A stretch of DNA of 11,239 bases from Dunaliella salina (taxonomy: Eukaryota; Chlorophyta; Chlorophyceae; Chlamydomonadales; Dunaliellaceae): contig MU071265.1 of NCBI GenBank assembly GCA_002284615.2, positions 1 to 11,239 of the forward strand, in the 5' to 3' direction. A model generated the notes under the pieces. The model did no database searches and had not been told where the DNA came from. It saw nothing but the letters and a program-made list of their open reading frames with translations. Position 1 is the stretch's first letter. Each line of letters begins with the position of its first letter. The position numbers and the translations under genes were made by a program. Shown in pieces: positions 1 through 7,585 of this stretch.

Positions 1-1145
1 CACTCAGTCAAAAATGCATGACTGCTGGGCTATAAATTGAAGCTGAAAAATTGACCTTTTTTTTTTGGTCACAAGTTTCACAAAAGACATCATCGGGTAC
101 GTCTTCACTGCGTCCTACGCCATCATCTTTATCCTCCCATGCACATGAACAGGATGCTCAGAGGGAAGAGCTGCACAAGCACCTGGATCTTTCAAATCAC
201 ATTCATTAAATCCCTCTGTGGCGAGCATGCGCACCTGAGGATCTCCCGTCACAAGTGTGNCAAACTTCCGCCCTGCATGCAAGTCGCATGGATGATGCAG
301 CTCACGAAGACCAAGATGCAAACTGAGACGCAAAATGAGGAGTCGTTATATACAGGGACTTGCCCATCTTCCTTTAGTGTATGCTGAAACCAAACGCAGG
401 TTCAGGTGCAGAGACCCCTCCACTTTCTTTCTTTAGGCACTGGCTACGGACGAGCAATCATGAGCCTACCTCATCTTGTAAACTATTCTTTCCATCCAAT
501 TTCTAAAAGAATGGCCCAGATGAACGTATTCAAGTGGGCATTGGCTTTCACACGATCTAAGAGGTACATGTGGGCGACCAGATCAAGATTGGCTGAGCCA
601 AACAAGCCCAAGCTAGCCCACCAAGTGAGGCATACCTCTGGCACAGCATCCTCTTGCACGATCCCCCCCTATCCTTTCTCCCCACGCACGAGAGTCAATC
701 AAATTTGTTCGCAGGCGCATAAACACATGTTTGCATTGTCAGTTTGCCTGGCCACATCAGTGACTATCCTGGACAGAGTCCAAGCCAGCCCATGCACAGG
801 AAAGCTTTGTCGGCAGTAGCACAATCTTGGCGTCAAATGAGAGAACACCGGGGGCCAAGGCACCACATGACCTGATGCAAGCTAATGAAGGGTGCCCTGC
901 CAGGCAGCTAACAGCCATGTTTAACAAGGGATCGTCACACAAGCATACATCATAATATCTGCCTACAAGGGCAGCTGAGTGGATTTGATCCGGGGACCAC
1001 TCCGATTCCAGAGGCTCCCGGGGAAGCACCACTACACAGTGCAGTTTCCTCAATCCCTGTTTTTCCGGGAACCCCAGGTCAAGGTGTAACACAAACATTT
1101 TCAAAATCAAGTCCATGCACCAAATGGACTGCACCCAATTCTCAC
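1..1145 (-). other. Presumed intron 3' of the LANCL-like exon; no other feature recognised
   Basis: This stretch follows the splice donor of the exon at 1146-1293 on the minus strand, so I infer that it is intron of the same gene. The first minus-strand bases read GTGAG, a consensus 5' splice site. I looked here for the next parts of a LanC-like protein (the WHG-containing segment, the zinc-binding WCHG segment) and did not find them. The exon frame stays open through the donor down to about 757, but the peptide past the donor has no LanC character, so I read it as chance read-through. A run of ten T lies at 57-66 and one N at 260. Open frames on both strands at 115-390 and 406-819 overlap each other and show no family features. 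Confidence 0.45.
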
Positions 1146-1293
1146 CTGAGTCGAGTATGGCCAGAGCGACCTGGCGCGCAACCTCCAGCATGGGCGCTGC
1201 ACCGAGTGATAGAGTGGCCTCATCTGGGGACTTGGACAGCAGATTGTGCAGGGTCACGGCACCCAGCAGATATCCTGCCCTTCCATACAATAC
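1146..1293 (-). CDS. LANCL: Internal exon of a LanC-like (LANCL family) protein
   Basis: The exon is 148 bp and encodes 49 residues plus the first base of a glycine codon (phase 0 start, phase 1 end). The peptide opens with LYGRAGYLLGA, continues through an acidic and aliphatic helix pair, and closes with ILDSG. In LANCL1, 2 and 3 this pattern (LYGRxGYLxAL, a leucine-rich helix, then a second helix ending in I-x-SG) forms one helical layer of the alpha/alpha toroid, N-terminal to the zinc-site residues. The acceptor on the minus strand is a pyrimidine-rich tract (1330-1296) ending TGTGTGCAG; the donor is CTCAG then GTGAG. There are no stops or frameshifts, and the third codon positions favour G and C. 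Metazoan LANCL proteins are cytosolic or membrane-associated and add glutathione to dehydroamino acids in damaged proteins; that role comes from the family. The paralogue (1, 2 or 3) cannot be told. A processed pseudogene is unlikely because both splice sites are present, but an isolated duplicated exon cannot be excluded. Confidence 0.78.
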
Positions 1294-1330
1294 CTGCACA
1301 CATCATGAAGGCAATGCAAAGGCAGGCAGA
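1294..1330 (-). promoter_or_regulatory. Splice acceptor and pyrimidine tract of the LANCL-like exon
   Basis: Read on the minus strand, this segment is rich in C and T (TCTGCCTGCCTTTGC, then TTGCCTTC) and ends in TGTGTGCAG directly before the first exon codon GTA. It is a normal 3' splice site and fixes the exon start at 1293. The frame could begin three codons upstream at a GTG, but those codons are the splice site itself, so an internal exon is the better reading. Confidence 0.7.
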
Positions 1331-1420
1331 TTCAGATCTCCATCATGCAAAATGCCAGGGACGTTGAGAGCAAATGTAAATGTAGTACCATTGCATGGTT
1401 AACCTTGAGTTCTTTTCCTT

Positions 1421-1660
1421 CCTTTCAGGCAAACCACAATGACAGGCTGCAGAACAAAAAAAGCATATTTGCATTATGTTGTGTTATTATGTCATGTTAA
1501 TATATTATGCATTAATTTCAGGTCATTCACAGTGACAGGCTGCAGAGCAGGAAAAACATATTGGCATTACTTTCAAGTCATTCACAGTGACAGGCTTCAG
1601 CAGCAGGCTACAAAGCAGTAGAACATTTCTGCTTCTCCTTGTTTCAGACAAATGACTGGA
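1421..1660. repeat. Degenerate tandem repeat, 'cattcacagtgacagg' family, 3-4 copies
   Basis: Copies begin near 1423, 1517, 1571 and 1642 with TTTCAG-like or TTTCAAG-like sequence. The first three share a core like 'cacagtgacaggctgcag' and an AT-rich tail containing 'catattggcatta'. Spacing is uneven (about 94, 54 and 71 bp) because copy one carries extra AT-rich sequence and the fourth copy is badly decayed. Each copy starts like a splice acceptor (pyrimidines then CAG), which probably reflects composition. No coding capacity is credible. Confidence 0.55.
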
Positions 1661-1739
1661 CAGGTCATAGGACAGACTTACTGTTCTGGCGGTCTACAGG
1701 CGCGTTTTCCCTCAAGTCAGGGCATTTGGTATTAAAGAG

Positions 1740-2225
1740 TGCGACTTGTCAATACAACTGACCCAGCTGCAGAGTTGGCAGTGTTGCAAACTCTTCACCA
1801 AGAAAGAGCGCTTNGGGAACTCCACTAAAGTAGTGCGCACCTGTCAAAACTCCCGATTCAGCCGCAAGACTTAGCTGTGTTGCATACCCTTCACCAAATC
1901 AGTGCACATCTATTCATACTCACAAACCAGCTGCATGGATTGGCTTATTTGAGTGTTCAAAAAGTCCAATGCATGCAGCTGAATCGGAAGCGTTGGTATG
2001 TGCACTGATTTAGTGAAGAGTTTGCAAAATAGGTCAACTCATGCAGCCGAATCAGGAAAATGGACGAATGCACACTGATTTGGTGAGGAATTTCCAAACC
2101 ATTGCATGTCAATAACACTTTAGATCCAAGTGCATAAGCTGGCTACCTGGTAAAGAACCCCACCGAGTCAGTGCGCATCTGTTGTACTTCTGATAAAGCT
2201 GCATGTGCTGGCTATTTTGTGGACC
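1740..2225. repeat. Repeat cluster with copies in alternating orientation
   Basis: The unit contains 'cttcaccaaatcagtgcaca' followed by a segment like 'cagctgcatggattggct'. Direct copies lie at about 1782-1820, 1821-1880 and 1881-1945. Two inverted copies follow at about 1964-2035 and 2041-2105. A decayed direct copy lies at about 2140-2222. The best inverted pair is 1889-1909 against 1998-2018 (20 of 21 positions complementary), flanked inward by 1928-1945 against 1964-1981 (15 of 18). One N lies at 1814. No gene is seen. Confidence 0.7.
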
Positions 2226-2950
2226 CCCCACTGCTTATGTACGCACAGGACCATGATTGTTCGTACATACCATCAGAACTGTTGCTCTACTCCCTCCTCC
2301 CCTATCAAACACTTCACCTGTTGCTGCAATGGAACAGGCCAGAAAAGGAGCCTCAAGACTCTGAATTTTCATAGATTGCACGCCCTGTCCCTTAAGATTG
2401 TGCAGACCGCATGCCTCAGCATAGTTGCTTCAGTGCCCAGTGAAAGCCACTGGATGCACGGCCGGTGACGAACCAATGTTATCAAGCCAAGATTTTCATG
2501 CCAAGGCCAAGCATTAGCCACCAAAGAAATGGAAAAGAAGAGAAAATCAACTGCTAAGACGCCTTCTGAAAGCCACCAAACGAGCAAGTGGTAGCAGACC
2601 AACTGTATTCCAGGGCATTATGTTTGGCTTGTAGCGTAATGTCCTGGAATGCATTGAAAAGCCATTGATTGAGAAAGGCACTGTTTGCGCAAATGGTGGC
2701 AACCCAATGTACCCAAAGACATCACGTCATAGCACAATTGATGAAGCACACACTTTTCTCGGTTGTGTGCTGTCGGCTGAGCACACCTCAGTTGTGGCTA
2801 TAGTGAAAAGCCATTATTGACATGAATGAAGAGCTGCAATCGACAGCAGTGAAAAACCATTTGTGTGACAGTCGTGGAAAGCCAAGGCTTGAGTGCACAT
2901 TGCCTCCCTCATGTCTCTGAACACGACACTGAAGCTGGCAGAATTCATCA
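2226..2950. other. No gene recognised; one imperfect hairpin
   Basis: Short open frames occur on both strands but overlap each other and have no family features. The only clear structure is an inverted repeat with 16 bp arms at 2607-2622 and 2635-2650 (14 of 16 complementary) around a 12-base loop. Confidence 0.4.
2607..2650. repeat. Imperfect inverted repeat, 16 bp arms
   Basis: The left arm reads attccagggcattatg. The right arm, reverse-complemented, reads attccaggacattacg, so two of sixteen positions differ. The loop is 12 bases. It could be a foldback remnant or the core of a small palindromic element. I see no target-site duplication around it and assign no function. Confidence 0.5.
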
Positions 2951-2975
2951 TCCCGAAGGGGATGACGATGTCTGC
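2890..2975 (-). pseudogene. Possible short reverse-transcriptase scrap (Gypsy-like PFGM-NSA motif)
   Basis: On the minus strand a short open segment reads ADIVIPFGMMNSASFS, followed by VVFRDMREAM. The PFGMMNSA part followed by a phenylalanine, an arginine and a methionine resembles the conserved RT motif of Gypsy-type LTR retrotransposons (PFGL/M-x-N-A/S-x-x-TF). One residue appears to be missing between the NSA and SF parts. No catalytic YxDD segment, RNase H or integrase sequence is seen nearby, and part of the segment belongs to the tandem duplication starting at 2962. If real it is a very small relic; chance similarity over about ten residues is quite possible. Confidence 0.22.
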
Positions 2976-3266
2976 AAGGTCGCCAAAATAATTGGCAGAC
3001 GCCACCTGTGCCCCCAGACAGCACTGCTCATGTCAAATGCCATTCAACTGATGAGATGCAACGTCAAAATTCCCGTCCCAAACCAGTGAACAGGTGTGCT
3101 TCCCTTCCCAAATGCGTTGACGATGTCTGCAAAGTCGTCCTGAATGGGTCGCGCACGCCATCTGTGCCCCCAGACAACAAAGCTCATGTCAAGTGCCATT
3201 CTACTGATGATGAGATGCAACATCCAGTCCAGCCTAGTCACAAAACAGTGAAAAGGTGTGCTTTCC
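2962..3266. repeat. Tandem duplication of about 155-162 bp, two copies
   Basis: Copy one runs 2962-3104 and copy two 3117-3266. Matching landmarks are gacgatgtctgcaa (2964 and 3119), 'ctgtgcccccagaca', a 'gctcatgtcaa' segment, 'gatgagatgcaac' and 'aggtgtgct' (3092 and 3254). The landmark spacing grows from 155 to 162 bp because of small insertions in copy two. Both copies keep partly open frames on both strands, which I take to be a by-product of the duplication. Confidence 0.7.
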
Positions 3267-3302
3267 TTTTCCCTGGCACAGGACAAAAGCTGTCGACATG
3301 GA

Positions 3303-3360
3303 CCGCCTTCATCGATGTAGGGAGTGCTTTTGCTGCCTATGTAGTTTCCTTCTTCCTCTT
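3303..3360. repeat. Dispersed ~60 bp module, copy 1
   Basis: This is one of three copies of a module with the landmarks atcgatgtagggagtg, 'gctgcctatgtagttt' and a pyrimidine-rich end. The others are at 8560 and 10110. On the plus strand it translates as IDVGSAFAAYVVSFFLF, followed after one residue by a DM pair that copy 3 shares. The copies align over about 60 bp without internal gaps against copy 3. I do not recognise the parent element. Confidence 0.6.
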
Positions 3361-3447
3361 CCAAGACATGGGCCGCCTCTCTATGCAGGACGCACACCCC
3401 TTGCTCATAGTTGGGAGCACATCCACTGTCACGTCCACAGGCGGACG

Positions 3448-4375
3448 TGACTGAACACCAACAGCCACCAGTGCTGCACACTGCTATCGCTGCGGGTTTG
3501 ACTGAACGTCACCAGCCAGTGTCATTGCGCACATCACCACTGTCCATGCGGACATGACTGTACATCAACAGCCACCAGTGCCGTGCACACTTTACCACCA
3601 TCACTGCCAGCATGACTGAACAATGACAGCCACCAGTACCGTACGCACCTCACCACTGCCAACAGTGGCACTGCGAATATGACTGAACGTCAACAGCCAC
3701 CAGTGCTGCGTGCACACACTACACCGCTGTCACTGCAAACATGAAAGGACATGAACAGCCATCAATGCCGTGCAAACCCCACCTCTGCCACTGCAGATAT
3801 GACTGAACATCAACAGCCACCAGTGCTGTGCACACCACACCACTGTCACCGTGGACACGACTGAACATCAACAGCAACCAATGCAAGGAGCACACCGCTG
3901 CTTTCACTGCAGACATGACTGAACATCAGGAGCCACCAGTGCCGTGCACAATTCACCATTGTCACTGCGGACACGACTGAACATCAACAGCAACCAGTGC
4001 AAGGAGCACACCACTGCTGTCACTGCAGACATGACTGAACATCGGGAGCCATTAGAGCTGTGCGCACCTCACCACTGTCACCGCGGACATGATGTTCATC
4101 AACAACCACCAGTGCCATGTGCACCACATCACTGTCCCTGTGGATATGACAGTACATCAACAGCTGCCGTCGCCGTGCGTACCTTACCACTGTCGCAGGC
4201 ATTCATTAAACTTCAACAGCCACCAGTGCTGTACACCCCTGTGAGATCAAGCCACCACAGGCACCTTGGACATGAATGAACACCGACAGGCACCAGTGCC
4301 GTGCATACCTCACCAATGTCACAGTCAACAGAACCGATTATCAAGAGCCACCAGTGCCACGACTACAAATGCTTA
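3448..4375. repeat. 58 bp minisatellite, about 16 copies
   Basis: The unit reads roughly tgactgaacatcaacagcc, then 'accagtgccgtgcaca', then 'cctcaccactgtcactgcgg'. Unit starts are near 3448, 3499, 3555, 3613, 3680, 3742, 3800, 3858, 3916, 3974, 4032, 4090, 4147, 4203, 4273 and 4328. From 3742 to 4090 the spacing is 58 bp at every step; the outer units vary between about 51 and 70 bp. The homogeneous centre and decayed edges are typical of an array maintained by unequal exchange. Open frames across it are by-products, since 58 is not a multiple of three. Confidence 0.9.
3858..4089. repeat. Higher-order 116 bp dimer inside the 58 bp array
   Basis: Units at 3858 and 3974 share a variant (cgactgaac, 'cagcaacca', 'tgcaaggagcacacc') not found in their neighbours. 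Units at 3916 and 4032 share a different variant with 'ggagcca' in place of 'caacagcca'. The array here therefore repeats as a 116 bp dimer, copied twice (3858-3973 and 3974-4089). Confidence 0.75.
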
Positions 4376-4539
4376 GAGCTGTCGCAAAGAAAATGCAAAC
4401 CTTGCTTGTGCCACAAGCAAAGAATAGGGAGGACCCTATGCGCCTCTCACAGGTAACGAGATGGATGGCCATTGCACATCCCATCCGAAAGGCATGCCGT
4501 GACCTGTCGTTCTTACTGGACAAGGGTGGACAGCACCTC
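4376..4539. other. Spacer between two related arrays
   Basis: There is no clear repeat and no recognisable gene here. A short open frame on each strand crosses it without family features. Confidence 0.4.
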
Positions 4540-5054
4540 GTCACTGTCCCTATATCCTCCTGTTTGCATTCTCCTCCTCCAGTGAAGGTCATGCCAAACA
4601 GGATGAACATACCCCATGACTAATGCTGGACAGCCATCGGGAGGATGCGCACCTTACCTCTGTCACTGGTGGAGGAGATTACATCCCATGACGAGATTGG
4701 ACGTTGAGGGTCATCCCAATCAGGTTATTGGGGTATTAGCATCCCATGTCTATCGCTGGACACCAGCATGTCAACATTAGCAGCCATCATGAGAGAGGCC
4801 ACCACATCACTGTCACTAAAGGAGAAGACTGTGGACGTTGAGGGTCACCCCAAACACGTTGCACACACCCTACGACTTCTGCTGGACAGCAGCACGTCAA
4901 CATCAGAGGCCATTAGCATTTTGCGCACCTCATCACTGTCACTGGAGGAAAAGATTGCGGAGGTTATGGGTCATCCCAAACGGCTTGCACACACCCCATG
5001 ACTGTTGCTAGACAGCAGCATGTCAACATCAGCAGCCATCAGCAGCATGCACAG
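4540..5054. repeat. ~126 bp minisatellite, about 4 copies
   Basis: Each unit holds 'ggacgttgagggtcatccc', a 'cacacaccccatgactg' segment, 'ctggacagcagcatgtcaac', 'atcagcagccat' and 'cacctcatcactgtcact'. The ggacgttgaggg landmark falls at 4699, 4833 and 4959 (as a variant), with an earlier decayed form near 4583. Spacings are about 116-134 bp. The half with 'catgactg', 'caacatcagcagcca' and 'catcactgtcact' lines up with the 58 bp unit of 3448-4375, so the two arrays appear to share ancestry. Confidence 0.75.
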
Positions 5055-5307
5055 CTCATCACTGAACAAACAGGCCATATTTTGCGCAGCCAATGGTTTG
5101 CGCTCCTCATCACTGTCACTGAACAAGGCGTAATCAGCGCAGCCAATGGTCTGCGCATCTCATTGCTGTCACTGAATAGGGCAATATTTTGCGCAGCCAA
5201 TTGTACGTACACATCACCACTGTCACTCGCAAGGGCATACTCAGCACAGCCTATGGTATGCGCACCTCATCACTGTCACTAGACAGGGCATACTCAGCGC
5301 AGCCGAG
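5055..5307. repeat. ~53 bp minisatellite, 5 copies
   Basis: Units start near 5055, 5106, 5159, 5211 and 5266, each with 'ctcatcactgtcactga' or a variant, followed by 'gcgcagccaatggt'. Spacings are 51-55 bp. Units one and three carry 'atattttgcgcagcc', while two, four and five carry a 'tcagcgcagcc' form. The start of each unit matches the 'cacctcatcactgtcact' segment of the preceding array. Confidence 0.8.
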
Positions 5308-6403
5308 GAAAGCTTGGCAGCATTGACGGCAGCGCTCCCTGCGACCACGCGAGATGGAAAAAGCGGGCGTTTACAGAAGCTGTAAGCAACATGTACTGCA
5401 GGACACGGGACAAGCCATGTGTGGCACAGGAGCAGGGCACGTGCAATAAGAGTGACGAGCAATGTGCGGCAGACTATGCTTTGGGGGTAAGTTGAAAAAA
5501 CATGAAGGATGAGGAATGATTCAGGGTACAAGATGCACGTCTGTTCCAGGTAATGGACATTTTGTTCGTACAGAAAGTGGGCTCATGATAGCATGGCAAT
5601 TCAAAAGAGGAGGTCATGGCATTTTCTGAACCCTCACAGGAGATCATGGGAGCATGTGGTCCATGAAGGTCATGTTGGCATGAAATCCATAACACTTTGG
5701 GGGGGGAAGAAGCGGGGGGGGGGGGTAGACAATTGACCAACTGAATGCTACAAACTATAATGCCAGGGTAGCGTAGACAATTAGAGTGTGGAAAGCTTGC
5801 AAAAGCCCCCCGTAGCCCGAAGTCTGCGGAGCTCTGTGCTTCACACATGGAAGGTAACGCATGATGTTCAGAGGCTAACGATCTTCCATGCTCATGAAGG
5901 TCCTGCTAAGTAACCCTTCTCTGTGCTTGGTGCGTAATCATAAATGAGGAACATTATCATGAATGAAAGCGCCAGCTCTGCCAAAATGTAATTGATGGAC
6001 AATGTTAGAGTGCCAGAACATGAGCTAAGGAGAGCCTCAGGCACTTCAACAAATGAAAAAGCTATCCTTACAACTCCATTCAAAGCATGCTTGTTTAAAA
6101 TCACTAACATCCAGGATCTCTGAACTTCAAAAAGTAAGACCTCCTCAGAGAAGAGGGCATGTTCTTTGAGTACCTCTCTGGACGCTTCACACTCCACTCG
6201 CCAACGGCCGCTCTTCAGTTTCTAATAAGGGATACACTGGCTGTCAAATTAAGCTACATGGTAGCGATAATCATAATTGTAATTGTTTCGCACATGCGAC
6301 TTAACGATTGTAATAATAAATCTAAAAGCATTCCTTTTGCTTTACTCAACAATTATCGGTTTATGTTTTATTATTGTTACATCAGTGAGGAGTACGAAGC
6401 GCA
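5308..6403. other. No gene recognised; contains two G runs and an AT-rich block
   Basis: Minus-strand open frames at 5474-5848 and 5892-6197 are the longest here. The second has a hydrophobic end but no motif I recognise, and neither frame has matching splice or start context. Two G runs lie at 5699-5725. From about 6240 to 6390 the sequence turns AT-rich, with many short A/T motifs, just before the microsatellite. Confidence 0.4.
5699..5725 (+). repeat. Two poly-G runs (8 and 12 G)
   Basis: Eight G lie at 5699-5706 and twelve at 5714-5725, separated by seven mixed bases. Runs this long could fold as a G-quadruplex on the plus strand, and they are error-prone in sequencing, so the exact lengths may be wrong. 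Confidence 0.6.
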
Positions 6404-6457
6404 CATCCATCCATCCATCCATCCATCCATCCATCCATCCATCCATCCATCCATCCA
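6404..6457. repeat. (ATCC)n microsatellite
   Basis: There are about 13 uninterrupted copies of a four-base unit over 54 bp. Open frames giving HPSI repeats are artefacts of the repeat. Confidence 0.95.
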
Positions 6458-6459
6458 CC

Positions 6460-6478
6460 CACTCTGAATGGAAGAGTG
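6460..6478. repeat. Small palindrome between the two microsatellites
   Basis: Six-base arms cactct (6460-6465) and agagtg (6473-6478) are perfectly complementary around a seven-base loop. It sits between the two complementary microsatellites, off centre toward the left tract. Confidence 0.6.
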
Positions 6479-6496
6479 AAATTGATAGAATGATTT

Positions 6497-6573
6497 GGAT
6501 GGATGGATGGATGGATGGATGGATGGATGGATGGATGGATGGATGGATGGATGGATGGATGGATGGATGGATG
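6497..6573. repeat. (GGAT)n microsatellite, inverted relative to the ATCC tract
   Basis: There are about 19 uninterrupted four-base copies over 77 bp. The unit is the reverse complement of the tract at 6404-6457, and the two are separated by 39 bp, so together they can form a long hairpin. DGWM open frames are artefacts. Confidence 0.95.
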
Positions 6574-6956
6574 AGAGGTCTGCAGCGCACGCTATCACCA
6601 TAACATGCGGCAGGTGTGGCTGCAAGGCAGCTCATGGCATCCCCACCAGCATCTGCCAGCATCCAGCAAGGCAATGCTGCTCCAGCCCCTGCTACAGCAG
6701 GAATGCAACTACCACACAATGCTGACCGACTGACCCCGGTTTTGACACCTGCGAGTGCTGGTTTACACCCTTTGTCCCAGTCAGATATGGGTCACGTGTG
6801 AATTGAGTATACACAAGTAAGGTAAAATTGGAAGGAAAATATGTGATACACGAGTTTGGCAACTCTCAGAATCAAATTTTTGCAGCATGAGGTATGTATG
6901 AGCATGGAAAAAGTGTGTTTCAAAACCAAGTACATATGTGTACAGCATCTCTCAGA
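6574..6956. other. No gene recognised
   Basis: An alanine- and proline-rich open frame on the plus strand (6604-6798) was considered and rejected. The rest is non-repetitive sequence with no recognisable feature. Confidence 0.4.
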
Positions 6957-7150
6957 GCCAACTAGGACCCATCCCTAAATCCCTGGTCCCAGTGATGGGG
7001 ACATACTGCATTTGCCGCTGACAGAGCAATGGTGCTGGATTTGAAATCTAAAGCAGCCAACTAGGACCTATAACTAAATCCTGACAGAGCAATGGTGCTG
7101 GATTTGAAATCTAAAGCAGCCAACTAGGACCTATCCCTGAATCCCTGGTC

Positions 7151-7158
7151 CCAGTGAT
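7151..7158. repeat. Left 8 bp target-site duplication
   Basis: The sequence ccagtgat directly precedes the left terminal inverted repeat and is repeated exactly at 7586-7593. In unit one of the host repeat the same ccagtgat occurs once, followed by the same downstream sequence, which proves that it is a duplication made by insertion. Confidence 0.93.
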
Positions 7159-7282
7159 CAGGGATGGGTCAAACGTGGATACGCGTATTTTCACGTATTG
7201 TCAAAATTGATGAAAAGAGCGTATCATAAAAAATGGCTTTTTGCTAAACGCCAGAAAATATGTAGGTAAATCGCTTTGACAA

Positions 7283-7349
7283 ACCTTGTGAGACCTTCGA
7301 CAGACCTTCAACAGACCTCCGAGAGACCTTTGAGTGACCCTCAGAGAGA
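7283..7349. repeat. 11 bp minisatellite inside the transposon
   Basis: About six units of the form accttcgacag, accttcaacag, acctccgagag and acctttgagtg lie in a row with 10-11 bp spacing (starts 7283, 7293, 7304, 7315, 7326 and 7337). Internal minisatellites are common in non-autonomous DNA transposons. Confidence 0.8.
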
Positions 7350-7404
7350 GCTGCTGCGCACTTCAACACGCAGGACCCTTTTTTTGGCATGTGTAAGTGT
7401 TTGT

Positions 7405-7454
7405 GGGCCTTGGGGGATGTGTGGGGGTGGTTGGGGGGTAGTTGGGACCCCCCC
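7405..7454 (+). other. G-quadruplex-capable segment and G/C hairpin in the transposon
   Basis: Five G runs (7405-7407, 7412-7416, 7423-7427, 7433-7438, 7444-7446) with short loops satisfy the usual G-quadruplex pattern. The 7433-7438 G run can alternatively pair with the seven C at 7448-7454 across a nine-base loop. Confidence 0.6.
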
Positions 7455-7585
7455 TCGAGTCCCTCCCACCCAAAACCCTCCCGGCCATTTTGGGCCCTCC
7501 CATTTCACGTATATACGCGACACGCGTATTTTACACATATATATGCGTATCGCTAAGCCCAAACTCACATGATGACCCAACCCTG

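Larger units (their letters stand above)
7159..7585. mobile_element. Non-autonomous hAT-type DNA transposon (MITE-like, 427 bp)
   Basis: The ends are CAGGGATGGGTCA (7159-7171) and its partner TGACCCAACCCTG (7573-7585), which match as inverted repeats at 12 of 13 positions. Just inside them, both ends carry a GATACGCGTAT or GATACGCATAT motif, and 'cacgtat' and 'acgcgtatttt' recur near both ends. Exact 8 bp duplications (ccagtgat) flank the element. A CAGGG terminus with an 8 bp duplication is the signature of the hAT superfamily. The interior has no transposase frame, so the element would depend on a transposase supplied elsewhere. It holds an 11 bp minisatellite (7283-7349) and a G-rich then C-rich segment (7405-7496). 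Superfamily assignment rests on terminus and duplication length; the family within hAT is not resolved. Confidence 0.9.

Noticed and set aside
957..1035. Box B-like sequence (ggatcaaatcc on the minus strand), suggesting a tRNA-derived SINE
   Set aside because: It matches the Pol III box B at all but one position, but I found no box A at a proper distance, no tail and no target duplication. It remains only a lead.
3448..4375. CRISPR array, because of regular spacing
   Set aside because: The whole 58 bp unit is repeated, with no unique spacers between short identical repeats, and the context is eukaryotic.
5892..6197. Minus-strand open frame of 101 codons with a hydrophobic C-terminal half
   Set aside because: I recognise no motif, signal or splice context, and the codon usage looks like AT-rich non-coding DNA.
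6342..6719. Open frames on both strands giving HPSI and DGWM repeats
   Set aside because: These are direct translations of ATCC and GGAT microsatellites; a four-base unit gives open frames on both strands by construction.
6604..6798. Plus-strand alanine/proline/glutamine-rich open frame that resembles a low-complexity region of a regulatory protein
   Set aside because: It begins right after a stop, has no start or firm splice context, shows no third-position bias, and its composition is like that of the nearby GCA/CAG-rich repeats.
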